DNA from: Enterococcus_A sp051714485
GTDB lineage: Bacteria > Bacillota > Bacilli > Lactobacillales > Enterococcaceae
Direction: 5' to 3'
Length of the DNA: 64,000 nucleotides
Assembly: GCF_051714485.1 (NCBI RefSeq)
Contig: NZ_JBIORZ010000001.1
Span: forward strand, 372,001 to 436,000
This document shows, in pieces, positions 26,160 through 36,142 of the stretch; position 1 is the first letter of the stretch; the number at the start of each line of letters is the position of its first letter. The notes under the pieces were generated by a model. It worked only from the letters and a program-made list of their open reading frames with translations. It did no database searches and was not told the origin of the DNA. Both the position numbers and the translations under genes were made by a program.

Positions 26160-27113
26160 ATGGAAAAACGATTATTAGAGGTCAATAATTTAAAACAATA
26201 TTTTAATACCGGTAGTAAAAATGAAGTCCGTGCAGTGAATGATGTCAGTTTCCATATTAACGAAGGGGAAACTTTCGGTTTGGTGGGAGAATCCGGCAGC
26301 GGCAAATCAACGACTGGTCGGACAATCATTCGTTTGAATCAACAAACAGATGGAGAAATTCTATTCGATGGAAAAGATGTTGCTAAGATTCATGGGAAAG
26401 CGGCATTGACTGAATTTCGTCGGGATGTTCAAATGATTTTCCAAGATCCGTATGCGTCATTAAATCCGCGAATGAAAGTAAAAGAGATTATCGCAGAAGG
26501 TATTGATGTCAATGGTCTAGCCAAAACACCCAAAGAACGAGATAAGATCGTGAATGACTTGTTAGAAACGGTTGGGTTGAATCCCAGCCACGGTACACGC
26601 TATCCCCACGAGTTTTCTGGCGGACAACGTCAGCGAATCGGAATTGCTCGTGCGTTAGCTGTTCGTCCGCGCTTTATTATCTGTGATGAACCGATTTCTG
26701 CCTTGGATGTATCAATTCAGGCTCAAGTTGTGAATCTGCTGCAAGATTTGCAAAAAGAACATAACTTAACCTATCTATTCATTGCCCATGATCTTTCGAT
26801 GGTGAAGCATATCAGTGATCGTATTGGGGTTATGAATAATGGGCATCTATTAGAAGTTGGAACAAGTGATGAAATTTATCATTATGGTGTGCATCCTTAT
26901 ACTGAAAGTTTGCTTTCGGCGATTCCGATGCCCGATCCTGATCATGAACGTCAGCGTCGTCGAATCAAATATCAAACTGAACCTCATGATGGGAAAGCTC
27001 GATCATTGCGAGAAATCGCATCAGGTCACTACATTTATTCTTCTGAAGATGAGGTCGCTTATTATAAGAAGAAGCTACAGCATTTGAAAAGCGAAAAAGC
27101 CATGGCGGTTTAA
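26160..27113 (+). CDS. oppF: Oligopeptide ABC transporter ATPase OppF
   Basis: This 317-residue ATPase has Walker A (GESGSGKST), FQDPYASLNPRM, signature FSGGQRQR, Walker B (FIICDEPISALD) and an oligo_HPY tail. I start at ATG 26160, preceded by GGGAGG; an in-frame ATG at 26142 overlaps that site. It is the last gene of oppBCDF and is followed by a terminator. Confidence 0.95.
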   Translation: MEKRLLEVNNLKQYFNTGSKNEVRAVNDVSFHINEGETFGLVGESGSGKSTTGRTIIRLNQQTDGEILFDGKDVAKIHGKAALTEFRRDVQMIFQDPYASLNPRMKVKEIIAEGIDVNGLAKTPKERDKIVNDLLETVGLNPSHGTRYPHEFSGGQRQRIGIARALAVRPRFIICDEPISALDVSIQAQVVNLLQDLQKEHNLTYLFIAHDLSMVKHISDRIGVMNNGHLLEVGTSDEIYHYGVHPYTESLLSAIPMPDPDHERQRRRIKYQTEPHDGKARSLREIASGHYIYSSEDEVAYYKKKLQHLKSEKAMAV

Positions 27114-27126
27114 CATAGTATTATAC

Positions 27127-27166
27127 AAAAAGATCCAAAACAGATTTTTCTGTTTTGGATCTTTTT
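27127..27166 (+). terminator. Terminator of oppBCDF
   Basis: AAAAGATCCAAAACAG pairs with CTGTTTTGGATCTTTT, followed by T. Confidence 0.9.
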
Positions 27167-27193
27167 AGTGAGAGAGAGTCATAGAGTCGTTTT

Positions 27194-28333
27194 TTAAGAA
27201 CGAATACGTTTCTTCAAAATCACAAAGCCTGAGATAAAGAATAATAGGGTACCTAAGATTGTCAAAGACAGTGTATTTTGTTCGCCAGTTTTAGGATATT
27301 CTTTTTGAGCTGTTTGTATTTGAGCATCGTTAGTTTTTACACTTGTAGTATTCGGAATAGAAGAAACATTACTGATTATGGGTTTAGTCGTTGTCGCTAG
27401 ATTTTGAATTGGCGGAACTGGCTTAGGCCCATTATCAATCGGTCCGTTTCCTTTTTGCGAAGAATATAGCCAATGAACGAGACCAGAGAACAGTCCATTC
27501 GCTACACTCAATTGATCCTCTGCGCCGCTAAGATGATTCAAAATGTGCAGCATTTCTTCATTTGTAAAATGGCGCAGCGGCAAGAATCCAGTCTGATTTG
27601 AATAGAGGATTCGCAGGTAAGCCTGTAATTGATCAACGTTCTGGGCTAATTCAGCAGTTGTCGAGTAATCATTAGGATTAAAGGCTAAAGCTTTTTCAGC
27701 ATCTGCCCAAGAAATTGTTTGATCCTTGTAAACCATTCGTAGAACGGAGACATAGCTTCCGAAATCCATACCAGTAATGTCGAAATTGTAGCGTGCAAAT
27801 AATTTTAAGGCATTCATTAATTCTTGATCGGTATAACCATTCAGTTCTGTTTTGTCGATGCCATAGTTCGCACTTATCAGATTTTTACGAATGTCTTCAG
27901 CTGACCATTCACTAAGGATCTGTTTTTCTAAATCTGAAGAGGATTGCGTTGCTTTCACGGGAATTTCTGTTTTTTTAGCTTCTTGTTGAGAAGAAGCTGC
28001 TGTTGATTTTTTTTCAGCTTTTTCTGAAGTCGTAGTTGATTCTTCAGTTTTTTTAGTCATTGTTTCCTTTTTCGCTAATTCATTAGAGGTTGAAGTCTCT
28101 TCGGTAGCTGTTGTCCCGGTCCCGCTTTCAACGATCACTTCATCTGAGCTTTTGGTATCATTCAGGACGGGTTCTTGACTTTCATCTGCAATTTGATCGG
28201 GAACAGAACTGCTTTCTACTACTTGTTCTTGACTAGGAGGGGTCATTTCATTAGGAACACTTTCAGACGTATCAGCAAACGTAACAAGGGGGAAGCACAA
28301 TACCAGCAAACTAAAAACTACCATTTTTTTCAC
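27194..28333 (-). CDS. Cell-wall-anchored surface protein with YPKTG sorting signal
   Basis: This 379-residue secreted protein has a signal peptide (about residues 1-21), a Ser/Thr/Glu-rich low-complexity stretch (about 22-125), and a predicted helical domain of about 150 residues that I do not recognise. It ends in a Pro/Thr-rich spacer and a sortase signal: YPKTGE, hydrophobic helix and KKRIRS tail. The first motif residue is Tyr instead of Leu, as in some pilin-class sortase substrates. I start at GTG 28333, 8 bases after AAGGAG. It is monocistronic. Its ligand or role is unknown. Confidence 0.85.
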   Translation of the reverse strand: MKKMVVFSLLVLCFPLVTFADTSESVPNEMTPPSQEQVVESSSVPDQIADESQEPVLNDTKSSDEVIVESGTGTTATEETSTSNELAKKETMTKKTEESTTTSEKAEKKSTAASSQQEAKKTEIPVKATQSSSDLEKQILSEWSAEDIRKNLISANYGIDKTELNGYTDQELMNALKLFARYNFDITGMDFGSYVSVLRMVYKDQTISWADAEKALAFNPNDYSTTAELAQNVDQLQAYLRILYSNQTGFLPLRHFTNEEMLHILNHLSGAEDQLSVANGLFSGLVHWLYSSQKGNGPIDNGPKPVPPIQNLATTTKPIISNVSSIPNTTSVKTNDAQIQTAQKEYPKTGEQNTLSLTILGTLLFFISGFVILKKRIRS

Positions 28334-28501
28334 AATAATCACTCCTTAATATTTCTGTAACACAATTGTAACATAAGAAATATTTTTGTAAACTAATAAA
28401 GTGAAAAAAAGAAAAAAAGTTTTAAAGAGGAAGCTAGAGGAGTTTAGGGAATTAATTAAGTAGTCTTTTCTACAGTAGCAGCACTAAGATCACTTAAACG
28501 C

Positions 28502-28564
28502 AAAAAAAGTCACCACGTACATTCTTTTCTAAACTACCGAAGTAGCCAAGAATGCACTGGTGAC
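28502..28564 (-). terminator. Terminator of tRNA-Lys
   Basis: In the minus-strand transcript GTCACCAGTGCATTCTT pairs with AAGAATGTACGTGGTGAC (a few mismatches), followed by seven Ts. Confidence 0.85.
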
Positions 28565-28581
28565 GTGGGTTTGGCACCCAA

Positions 28582-28654
<73 letters not shown>

Positions 28655-28810
28655 AAACAAAGTACTTTCATATGTTAGCACTGAGAAAATGAAAAAGCAA
28701 GAATAAACTAAAAAAATTTAACTAAAAAGCGCTTCAATTATCTAGTTTTTGGAACTATATTGTATAATTATCGTAATTTTGATAAACTATCGATGAAAGG
28801 AGTGCAGATA

Positions 28811-29362
28811 ATGATGGAAGAGACGAAGCTCAGAGCTTGGGCAGAAGATTTGAAAGAGTTACGTTTGCCTCGTTGGGAAGAATTACCTGAATTAGAATTG
28901 TATATGGATCAAGTCATTACTCTTGTTGACCGCTACTTGTCTCCATTGATGGAAGATGAGAAGCATCAACTCTTATCTAGTGCCATGGTCAATAATTACG
29001 TTAAACATAAATTAGTACCGCCGCCAGTCAAAAAAAGATACAATCGCAATCATTTAGCGTATTTGATTGCAATCACCTTATTGAAGCAAGTATTTGCGAT
29101 TCCAGATATCAACGAGTTGATTCGCATGCAGCTGGCGATCAACCAACCTAAGGATGCGTATAATAGTTTTTGCAAGGTGCAAGAAGAGGCACTGCTGCAA
29201 ATAGCAAAAATCGTTTTAGGCGAAGAAGTTAGTTTAACTCGCAGCAGTAAGGATTTTTACTATTTAGCAATGGAAGGTGCCGTTGCTTCATTTACACAAA
29301 AAATGTTAGCTGAAAAAATCATTCAATTGGACAAAGAGAAAGAAGGCGAAAATGATGAGTGA
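28811..29362 (+). CDS. DUF1836 domain protein
   Basis: This 183-residue cytoplasmic protein matches the DUF1836 pattern of Firmicutes: LPRWEELPELELYMDQVITLVDRYL near the N-terminus, then NNYVKHKLVPPPVKKRYNRNHLAYLIAITLLKQVFAIPDINELI. The second part looks like a MerR-like or helix-turn-helix region, so a regulatory role is possible, but no function is established. I start at ATG 28811, 8 bases after AAAGGAG. The degV-type gene overlaps its end by 11 bp, so the two are coupled. Confidence 0.8.
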   Translation: MMEETKLRAWAEDLKELRLPRWEELPELELYMDQVITLVDRYLSPLMEDEKHQLLSSAMVNNYVKHKLVPPPVKKRYNRNHLAYLIAITLLKQVFAIPDINELIRMQLAINQPKDAYNSFCKVQEEALLQIAKIVLGEEVSLTRSSKDFYYLAMEGAVASFTQKMLAEKIIQLDKEKEGENDE

Positions 29363-30209
29363 AAAAATTGCAGTTTTAGTTGATTCTGGGACGGATGTTC
29401 CAAAGGAAGTCATCGATAATGGCCCATTTTTTATGGTACCGTTACGGATCATTTTTAGTGACCGTGAATATAGAGATGGGATTGATATCAGTTCGGATAA
29501 CATTTTTCCATTGATCAAAAAGGAATTGCCGACAACTTCTTTACCTGACGGAGAGCTGATTCATAAAGTTTTCGATGATATCAAGGCTCAAGGGTACACA
29601 CATGTGATCATTGTGACGATTTCTAGCGGGTTGAGTGGAACTTATAATGCATTACGAGTGCTTGGTGAGCATTACGAAGGATTGACATTTCAATCAATCG
29701 ATACGAAAAACGTTGGGATCGGCGCAGGGATTTTAGCGATTTATGCAGGCGATTTAGTTAAACAAGGAAAATCATTTACGGAAATTATCGCAGACGTTGA
29801 GGATAAAATTCCAAAAACAAAAATATTTTTCAATGTCGATACCTTGGAATATCTACAAAAAGGCGGAAGAATCGGTCTAGTTTCTTCATTGTTAGGTAGT
29901 GCGTTGAAGTTGAAACCAATTATTTCGTGTAATTCTGATGGGATTTATTATACTGTTGCAAAGGTAAGAGGATTGAATAAAAGTATTGATAAGACCATTC
30001 AGTTAGTGAAGGAACATGTCGGTAACCATAAACGATTCAACTTAGCGGTTACTCAGGCAGATGCGTTGGAAACGGCAGAAAAAGTCCGTCAACGGTTACA
30101 GGAAATATTTCCAACAGCAGAGAATATTTACTTCGGAAAGGTTTCACCGGCGTTGTCCGTACATACGGGCCCAGGTTCGCTGGGTGTAGTTTGCCAAGTA
30201 TTAGATTAA
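29352..30209 (+). CDS. DegV family fatty-acid-binding protein
   Basis: This 285-residue protein has the DegV fold signatures: DSGTDVP near residue 11, SSGLSGTYNA in the middle and GPGSLG near the C-terminus. DegV/FakB proteins hold a fatty acid for phosphorylation by FakA during phospholipid recycling. The gene overlaps the DUF1836 gene. Whether it is a true FakB partner here cannot be told, because no fakA is in the window. Confidence 0.9.
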   Translation: MMSEKIAVLVDSGTDVPKEVIDNGPFFMVPLRIIFSDREYRDGIDISSDNIFPLIKKELPTTSLPDGELIHKVFDDIKAQGYTHVIIVTISSGLSGTYNALRVLGEHYEGLTFQSIDTKNVGIGAGILAIYAGDLVKQGKSFTEIIADVEDKIPKTKIFFNVDTLEYLQKGGRIGLVSSLLGSALKLKPIISCNSDGIYYTVAKVRGLNKSIDKTIQLVKEHVGNHKRFNLAVTQADALETAEKVRQRLQEIFPTAENIYFGKVSPALSVHTGPGSLGVVCQVLD

Positions 30210-30291
30210 TGCGCCTGAAAGAGTCCAATGAACGATTTATCATATGTGATGAGAACCGAGAGTACTAAAAAATAGCTATACAAAATGAACT

Positions 30292-30322
30292 GGGAGACGG
30301 GCCAAATGCTTGTCTCTTTTTT
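30292..30322 (+). terminator. Weak terminator after the DegV gene
   Basis: GAGAC...GTCTC with a 13-base loop is followed by a T-run. A TATAAT at 30396-30401 downstream is a likely -10 for walR, but no good -35 is visible. Confidence 0.5.
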
Positions 30323-30446
30323 AATTTTTTTCTTAAGTAATACTTGTAAAAATTTGTCGCCTGTTTGAAAAGATGAAACAGTATTGAAATTATTGTATAA
30401 TGGTAAGGCGTACATACAATCCTATAAAGGTATGAGGTGACTCTTA

Positions 30447-31151
30447 GTGAAAAAAATTCTAGTAGTTGACGATGAAAAACCGATTTCGGACATCGTGAAA
30501 TTCAATTTAACCAAAGAAGGCTACGAAGTCTTTACTGCTTATGATGGTGAAGAAGCTTTAGAAAAGGTCGAAGAGGTCAATCCAGATTTGATTTTATTAG
30601 ATTTGATGTTGCCTAAAAAAGACGGTTTAGAAGTGGCTCGTGAAGTACGCAAGACCCATGAAATGCCGATCATTATGGTTACGGCTAAAGATTCTGAAAT
30701 CGATAAAGTTCTAGGCTTAGAGCTGGGCGCGGATGACTATGTGACCAAACCATTTTCTAATCGGGAATTGGTCGCTCGTGTAAAAGCCAATTTGCGTCGA
30801 GGCGGACAAGCGCCGAAAGAAGAAGAACAAACAACGCAAAGTGATTTGACGATCGGTGACCTAACGATCCATCCTGATGCTTATATGGTAACTAAACATG
30901 GGGATACGATTGAATTGACACATCGTGAATTTGAATTGCTGCATTATTTAGCAAAACATATTGGACAAGTGATGACTCGTGAGCATCTGTTGCAAACGGT
31001 CTGGGGCTATGATTATTTTGGCGATGTTCGAACAGTTGATGTGACTGTGCGGCGTTTACGTGAAAAAATCGAAGATAACCCTAGTCATCCAACCTATTTA
31101 GTAACTAGACGTGGTGTAGGTTATTATCTACGCAACCCTGAACAGGAGTAA
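30447..31151 (+). CDS. walR: Response regulator WalR (VicR/YycF)
   Basis: This 234-residue OmpR-type regulator has the receiver acidic pair D8/D9, phospho-acceptor D52 (LILLDLMLP), the TKPFSNRE lysine region and a winged helix ending VDVTVRRLREKIEDNPSHPTYLVTRRGVGYYL. This near-invariant sequence is characteristic of WalR, the essential controller of cell-wall hydrolases in Firmicutes. The start is a GTG at 30447 after GAGGTGA. It heads walRKHIJ. Confidence 0.97.
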   Translation: MKKILVVDDEKPISDIVKFNLTKEGYEVFTAYDGEEALEKVEEVNPDLILLDLMLPKKDGLEVAREVRKTHEMPIIMVTAKDSEIDKVLGLELGADDYVTKPFSNRELVARVKANLRRGGQAPKEEEQTTQSDLTIGDLTIHPDAYMVTKHGDTIELTHREFELLHYLAKHIGQVMTREHLLQTVWGYDYFGDVRTVDVTVRRLREKIEDNPSHPTYLVTRRGVGYYLRNPEQE

Positions 31152-31153
31152 GT

Positions 31154-32983
31154 ATGGAAAAGAAAGTCCGTTTTTATCGATCAGTCAACTTCAAGATTGC
31201 TTTTTCATTTATTTTGATTTTACTGATTTCGATCGAGATCATCGGTGCTTACTTTATTAGAGGACTTGAAAAATCAACAATCGATAACTTTACCAAGGAT
31301 ATGAATCAGCGGGTGTCCCTTTTGAGTACGACATTAGGTGCTACAATGGCTGAGGATAGCGACAATGAGGCGGATCAGCTTCAACGCATTCTTGAAAACA
31401 ATACTGCAGCAGATATTAGTGAGATGTGGGTTGTTGATGATAAAGGGATCGTCGTAGCGACCAACGATGTTGGACAAAAAGATTCAATTGTTGGAAAGAA
31501 AAATGAGTATAGCGATATTGATGATTTTTCGATGAAGCAATATGTAACATTGGATGATAATAATAAACGGGTATATATCAATGTCCAACCCATTCAGTCC
31601 CCGACCGGCGATTCGGCTGTGATCGGGGCTCTTTATGTTAAAAGTGACATTGAACAAAAATATACCGAAATTAGCAACACCGCGTTGATTTTCTTTACGG
31701 CATCTCTAATCGCGGGTTTAATCTCGATTGTTGTTGCTTTACTCGTGGCACGATCAATCACAAAGCCGATCAAAGAAATGCAGAAACAAGCGGTGCGAAT
31801 TGCTCAGGGGGATTATTCTGAAAAAGTTGACGTTCAAGGACATGACGAATTGAGTCAATTAGCAGAAACCTTCAATAAACTATCTGACCGTGTTGAAGAT
31901 GCACAAGACACGATGGAAGCAGAGCGTAATCGTTTAGACAGCGTCTTGACTCATATGACAGATGGTGTCATCGCGACAGATCGACGTGGGAAAGTTATAA
32001 CAATTAATGAGATGGCGTTATCTTTATTGGACACCACTAATGAAGAGGCGATCGGTCAATCGATTTTAACGTTACTTGAACTAGAAGAAGAATATACACT
32101 ACGGAAATTATTAGAAACACCGGAAGAGATTTTGATTAATCGTCCAAAACCTGACTCTGATGAAGGAAGTATGACGCTACGTTCAGATTTCGCTATGATT
32201 CGCCGTGAATCTGGCTTTATCAGTGGGCTAGTTGTCGTATTGCATGATGTTACGGAACAAGAAAAAACAGCGGAAGAACGTCGCCAGTTTGTTTCGAATG
32301 TCTCTCATGAATTACGTACGCCGTTAACTAGTGTACGCAGCTATTTAGAAGCATTAGAAGAAGGTGCTTGGCAAGATAAAGCAGTAGCACCAGAATTTAT
32401 TCATGTGACTTTAGGAGAGACAGATCGTATGATTCGTATGATCAATGATCTATTGAATCTTTCTCGTATGGATTCGGGTGCTCAACAAATGGATCTTGAA
32501 CTTGTGAACTTTAATGAGCTTGTTGATTATATCTTAGATCGTTTTGATATGATGGTGAATAGCCAAGAGAAAAACTACCGAATTGTTCGTGAGTTCACGG
32601 AAAGAGATTTGTGGGTAGAGATTGATACTGATAAAATCATGCAAGTGATTGACAATGTCATGAATAACGCGATTAAATATTCTCCTGATGGCGGGAAAAT
32701 TGAAGTTCATTTAATCGAGACACATAATAATGTGGTCTTGAGTATCGCTGATGAAGGTTTGGGTATTCCGAAGAAAGATTTAGAAAAAGTATTTGAACGT
32801 TTTTACCGTGTAGATAAGGCGCGGGCACGTCAACAAGGTGGAACAGGGCTTGGATTGGCAATTTCCAAAGAAGTCATGAAAGCCCATCAAGGCCAAATTT
32901 GGGTTGAAAGTGTTGAAGGGAAAGGTTCTACTTTCTATATCTCTTTACCTTATGAACCCTATGAGGAGGACATTTGGGAATGA
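31154..32983 (+). CDS. walK: Sensor histidine kinase WalK (VicK/YycG)
   Basis: This 609-residue kinase has a first helix (about 14-35), an extracellular PAS-like domain of about 140 residues, and a second helix (about 178-198). HAMP, a cytoplasmic PAS domain (about 265-370), the phosphoacceptor region (H385 in SNVSHELRTPLTSVRSYLEALEEGA) and HATPase motifs (NNAIKYSP, DEGLGIP, GGTGLGLAI) follow. The two-helix layout with a large external domain is the Bacillus/Enterococcus form. walR ends 2 bp upstream. It monitors wall synthesis and activates WalR. Confidence 0.97.
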   Translation: MEKKVRFYRSVNFKIAFSFILILLISIEIIGAYFIRGLEKSTIDNFTKDMNQRVSLLSTTLGATMAEDSDNEADQLQRILENNTAADISEMWVVDDKGIVVATNDVGQKDSIVGKKNEYSDIDDFSMKQYVTLDDNNKRVYINVQPIQSPTGDSAVIGALYVKSDIEQKYTEISNTALIFFTASLIAGLISIVVALLVARSITKPIKEMQKQAVRIAQGDYSEKVDVQGHDELSQLAETFNKLSDRVEDAQDTMEAERNRLDSVLTHMTDGVIATDRRGKVITINEMALSLLDTTNEEAIGQSILTLLELEEEYTLRKLLETPEEILINRPKPDSDEGSMTLRSDFAMIRRESGFISGLVVVLHDVTEQEKTAEERRQFVSNVSHELRTPLTSVRSYLEALEEGAWQDKAVAPEFIHVTLGETDRMIRMINDLLNLSRMDSGAQQMDLELVNFNELVDYILDRFDMMVNSQEKNYRIVREFTERDLWVEIDTDKIMQVIDNVMNNAIKYSPDGGKIEVHLIETHNNVVLSIADEGLGIPKKDLEKVFERFYRVDKARARQQGGTGLGLAISKEVMKAHQGQIWVESVEGKGSTFYISLPYEPYEEDIWE

Positions 32984-34293
32984 AAATATCAGAAAAAATC
33001 ATTCGTGTCGCCCTTTTGGCTCTGATTTTGCTTAGTCTCATCTTAACTTATGCAATCTGGTTAAGCCCTACTTCAAAAACGGCAGAGGTCAATACCAGTA
33101 AGCAAGCGGTGAAAAACGATCAGAATTACGCGAAAGCAACAGATGCCTTTTTACCGATCCGCGGTATTTGGGATTTGGCAGATGGGAAATTTCAAACAAG
33201 CAGTGAGAATTTATTGGCTACTACACAAGCTCGCTTGACGGAAAGTACCTTTGGGCAACTTCAAGAAGTTGCGCAAGGGGAGGAAGAAATTAAACCCTAT
33301 TATGAATTGGATAATGGGATTGAATTGAATTATGAAGGTGGCTTCTCTTTGACTGAGTATATCAAGGTTTTTGACATGCCAATCAATTTGAATTCCTTAA
33401 AAGAGGCGGAGTCCATCAATTTTTCAAAAATTCAAGTTGATTTTTCTAAGAAAAAGATCCGTTTTTTGAATTACAACAAAGATACTGTTTACGAAGCGAC
33501 AATGTCGGGAGATTTTTCTGGTCTAGAAACTATCTATCAAAAAAATCAAAGCAAGTATCTGCCGATGTCTGATGAGAATCCTTTGATTCCCCGCTTGTTG
33601 CGGACGAAGGAACGAGTCCGGCTAAAAAAATACAGCTATATTTTAACAACTCAATCTTACTCTCTTTTCCGCAACGCCTTCTTCCAAAATCCTGATCAAG
33701 CAAAAGGCGAGGAAGAAGAGGATGGTGCTCGCTCGTTTGCCAGTGGTCATGAAGAACTTATAATGGATGAACAAAAACGTTCAGTCACTTTTACCGGTGA
33801 ATTGTCAGAAGATTTGGCGAAGGAAAGCGTCTATAGTCAAAGCTTCAACTATGTTAGCCGATTAGGCACAGCTGTTGGAAATTTACGCTATTTTGATCAT
33901 CATGATGGACAAATAAATTATCGAATATTTGTCGAAGGCTACCCGATTTTTAGCCAGTCGTCAAAAGGTAAAATGAGTGTGAAAGTGGAGCATACGCCGA
34001 ACACCGCAACTCCACAGATCAAAATTGAGACGAGTATGGATACTGTCCAAGTACCAATTCCCTCTGATGAAGAGGTTGAGTTGCCAAGTACTTTAGAGAT
34101 TGAGGATAATTTGGCGGCAGTCGGAATAGATCTGGATAAAATTCAGAGCTTTATTATTGGCTATACTTGGCAAGATATTGATGGTGTAAATAAATTAGTT
34201 GCCTTAACTCCAGAGTGGTTTGTCAAATATGACAATACTTGGTATTCTGCTACTCAACTAATGCAGGGAAACCTAGAAATGGAGGCGAGCTAA
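32980..34293 (+). CDS. walH: WalH (YycH), regulator of WalK
   Basis: This 437-residue protein has one N-terminal transmembrane helix (about residues 7-27) and a large extracytoplasmic YycH domain. In Bacillus, YycH and YycI contact WalK through their helices and tune its activity. ATG 32980 overlaps the walK stop (ATGA) with GAGGAGGA upstream, so it is coupled to walK. Confidence 0.92.
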   Translation: MKISEKIIRVALLALILLSLILTYAIWLSPTSKTAEVNTSKQAVKNDQNYAKATDAFLPIRGIWDLADGKFQTSSENLLATTQARLTESTFGQLQEVAQGEEEIKPYYELDNGIELNYEGGFSLTEYIKVFDMPINLNSLKEAESINFSKIQVDFSKKKIRFLNYNKDTVYEATMSGDFSGLETIYQKNQSKYLPMSDENPLIPRLLRTKERVRLKKYSYILTTQSYSLFRNAFFQNPDQAKGEEEEDGARSFASGHEELIMDEQKRSVTFTGELSEDLAKESVYSQSFNYVSRLGTAVGNLRYFDHHDGQINYRIFVEGYPIFSQSSKGKMSVKVEHTPNTATPQIKIETSMDTVQVPIPSDEEVELPSTLEIEDNLAAVGIDLDKIQSFIIGYTWQDIDGVNKLVALTPEWFVKYDNTWYSATQLMQGNLEMEAS

Positions 34294-35139
34294 TTGGATT
34301 TTAGAAAAATCGAATGGATCTTCTTTCTCGTCTTCGTCGGGTTAAACATCTTTCTTTTTAGTATCTACTGGAACAATCAGCATGAGCAAAGTCTCGTTAC
34401 AAATTCGAATCAGCGTGAAGACATTTTACAGCGTTTAGAGAATGATGAAATTAAAGTCAATGATGATGTTACTGATGAACATCAAGAAGGCTATTATCTA
34501 AGTGCTGAACAAGATACCTTTAGTTCATTGATCGATGAAGCTGCAAATTCACCGATTGTTGGAATGTGGAATGTTTCTGATAAGGTTTTGACGAATACTC
34601 CAAGTGGAGATACAGAATTTGATCTAAAAAAGACAACTAGCAGCTTTAATCGTCTTATGAAAGATAAGAGATTTATTGTAGACGGTGAGGAATATACTTA
34701 TTTGCCAGATATCTCTAAGAAAGATGATGATTTGGGAAAAATCGTCGGAGCACAAACTTATGAGGGAATTCCTTTTATTGATGAAACTTCACGTGTGACT
34801 CTAGATATTGAAACGAATGATGACCAAGAGCGAGTTTCCAAATACACCCAAACTCGTTTGAAAGAAATTGAGCCACTACGTGAAAAAATGACTCTCTATT
34901 CCGAAAAAGAAATCTTGAATACGTTGTATATCAATAATAATATTCCTAGCAAATCGACGATTACTAATGTTTACCTAGGCTATTTTCGTACACTTGAAGT
35001 GCGTGAAAAAAATGTTTATGTGCCGGTCTGGTTTGTGAAGATAAAAACCTCAGACAAAACAACGCAAATTGAAAAGGTCAATGCCTTGAACAACCAAGTG
35101 ATTACGAATAATTTAGTTCCAAAGGTGGAAAATCCATAA
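34294..35139 (+). CDS. walI: WalI (YycI), regulator of WalK
   Basis: This 281-residue protein has an N-terminal helix (about residues 8-25) and a YycI extracytoplasmic domain. It starts with TTG directly after the walH stop, with GGAGG 8 bases upstream. It acts with WalH at the membrane on WalK. Confidence 0.9.
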   Translation: MDFRKIEWIFFLVFVGLNIFLFSIYWNNQHEQSLVTNSNQREDILQRLENDEIKVNDDVTDEHQEGYYLSAEQDTFSSLIDEAANSPIVGMWNVSDKVLTNTPSGDTEFDLKKTTSSFNRLMKDKRFIVDGEEYTYLPDISKKDDDLGKIVGAQTYEGIPFIDETSRVTLDIETNDDQERVSKYTQTRLKEIEPLREKMTLYSEKEILNTLYINNNIPSKSTITNVYLGYFRTLEVREKNVYVPVWFVKIKTSDKTTQIEKVNALNNQVITNNLVPKVENP

Positions 35140-35187
35140 AAAGGGTTGTATACTGAGGACAGTTTTAAAAGAGAGGACCAATTGCTC

Positions 35188-35997
35188 ATGTTAGAAATGA
35201 ATAATGCCTTCAATATCAGCATTTTAGCTAGCGGAAGTACAGGGAATTCGTTGTACTTAGAGAGTCCGCAAAAACGAATCTTGATCGATGCTGGGTTGAG
35301 TGGAAAAAAAATCACTTCGCTGCTAGCAGAGGTCGATCGAAAACCTGATGATTTAGATGCGATTTTAGTTACCCACGAACACCGCGACCATATCCATGGC
35401 GTCGGAGTTCTTGCGCGAAAATATAAGCTGCCTGTTTATGCCAACGAAAAAACTTGGGAAGCGATGGCTCCTTTAATCGGAAAAGTTGATGTGGAGCAGA
35501 AGCATATTTTTGAAATGGGAAAGGTCTTAACTTTTGGTGATTTAGATATTGAAAGTTTTGGAGTCTCCCATGATGCGGCGGCACCGCAATTCTATCGCTT
35601 TTACAAAGATGGTCATTCTTTCGTGATGTTGACAGATACAGGTTATGCAAGCGAACACGTGCGAGGAACGATTCGAGATGCTGATGCCTACTTAGTTGAA
35701 AGTAATCATGACTTGGAAATGCTTCGGATGGGGGCGTACCCTTGGAGCTTGAAACAGCGAATCTTAGGCGACCGTGGCCATCTATCAAATGACGATGGTG
35801 CATTAGTCATGACAGATATTCTTGGAGATCGAACGAAACGTATTTATTTGGGGCACTTGAGTAGAGAGAATAATATGAAAGAGTTGGCCCATATGACAAT
35901 GGAAGAAACATTAACCCGTTATGATCTCGGGGTGAACCATCAGTTTCAAATTTTTGATACCGATCCGGATAGTGCAACTGAATTATTTGCAATTTAA
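35188..35997 (+). CDS. walJ: WalJ (YycJ) metallo-beta-lactamase-fold hydrolase
   Basis: This 269-residue cytoplasmic protein has the metal-binding THEHRDHIHG motif, LTDTGY and further ligands of the metallo-beta-lactamase fold. YycJ proteins are linked to DNA repair or replication-wall coordination and close most wal operons. I start at ATG 35188, about 10 bases after GAGAGGA. A nearby htrA-type protease gene, which often follows in related genomes, is absent here. Confidence 0.92.
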   Translation: MLEMNNAFNISILASGSTGNSLYLESPQKRILIDAGLSGKKITSLLAEVDRKPDDLDAILVTHEHRDHIHGVGVLARKYKLPVYANEKTWEAMAPLIGKVDVEQKHIFEMGKVLTFGDLDIESFGVSHDAAAPQFYRFYKDGHSFVMLTDTGYASEHVRGTIRDADAYLVESNHDLEMLRMGAYPWSLKQRILGDRGHLSNDDGALVMTDILGDRTKRIYLGHLSRENNMKELAHMTMEETLTRYDLGVNHQFQIFDTDPDSATELFAI

Positions 35998-36036
35998 AAA
36001 TGACAAGTCTGCTTTTTTGCAGGCTTGTCATTTTTC
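35996..36036. terminator. Terminator of walRKHIJ
   Basis: AAAAATGACAAGTCTGC pairs with GCAGGCTTGTCATTTTT, with one wobble or mismatch. The symmetric A- and T-runs allow use from either side. Confidence 0.9.
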
Positions 36037-36142
36037 ATTTTTTAACATGAACGAGCGGTGTTTTGTAAGGCAGATACTAGAAGAGTCGTTTCATTTCGTA
36101 ATTTAAAAAGGAGTGCTTATTCTAAAGCAATGGCAGAATACT

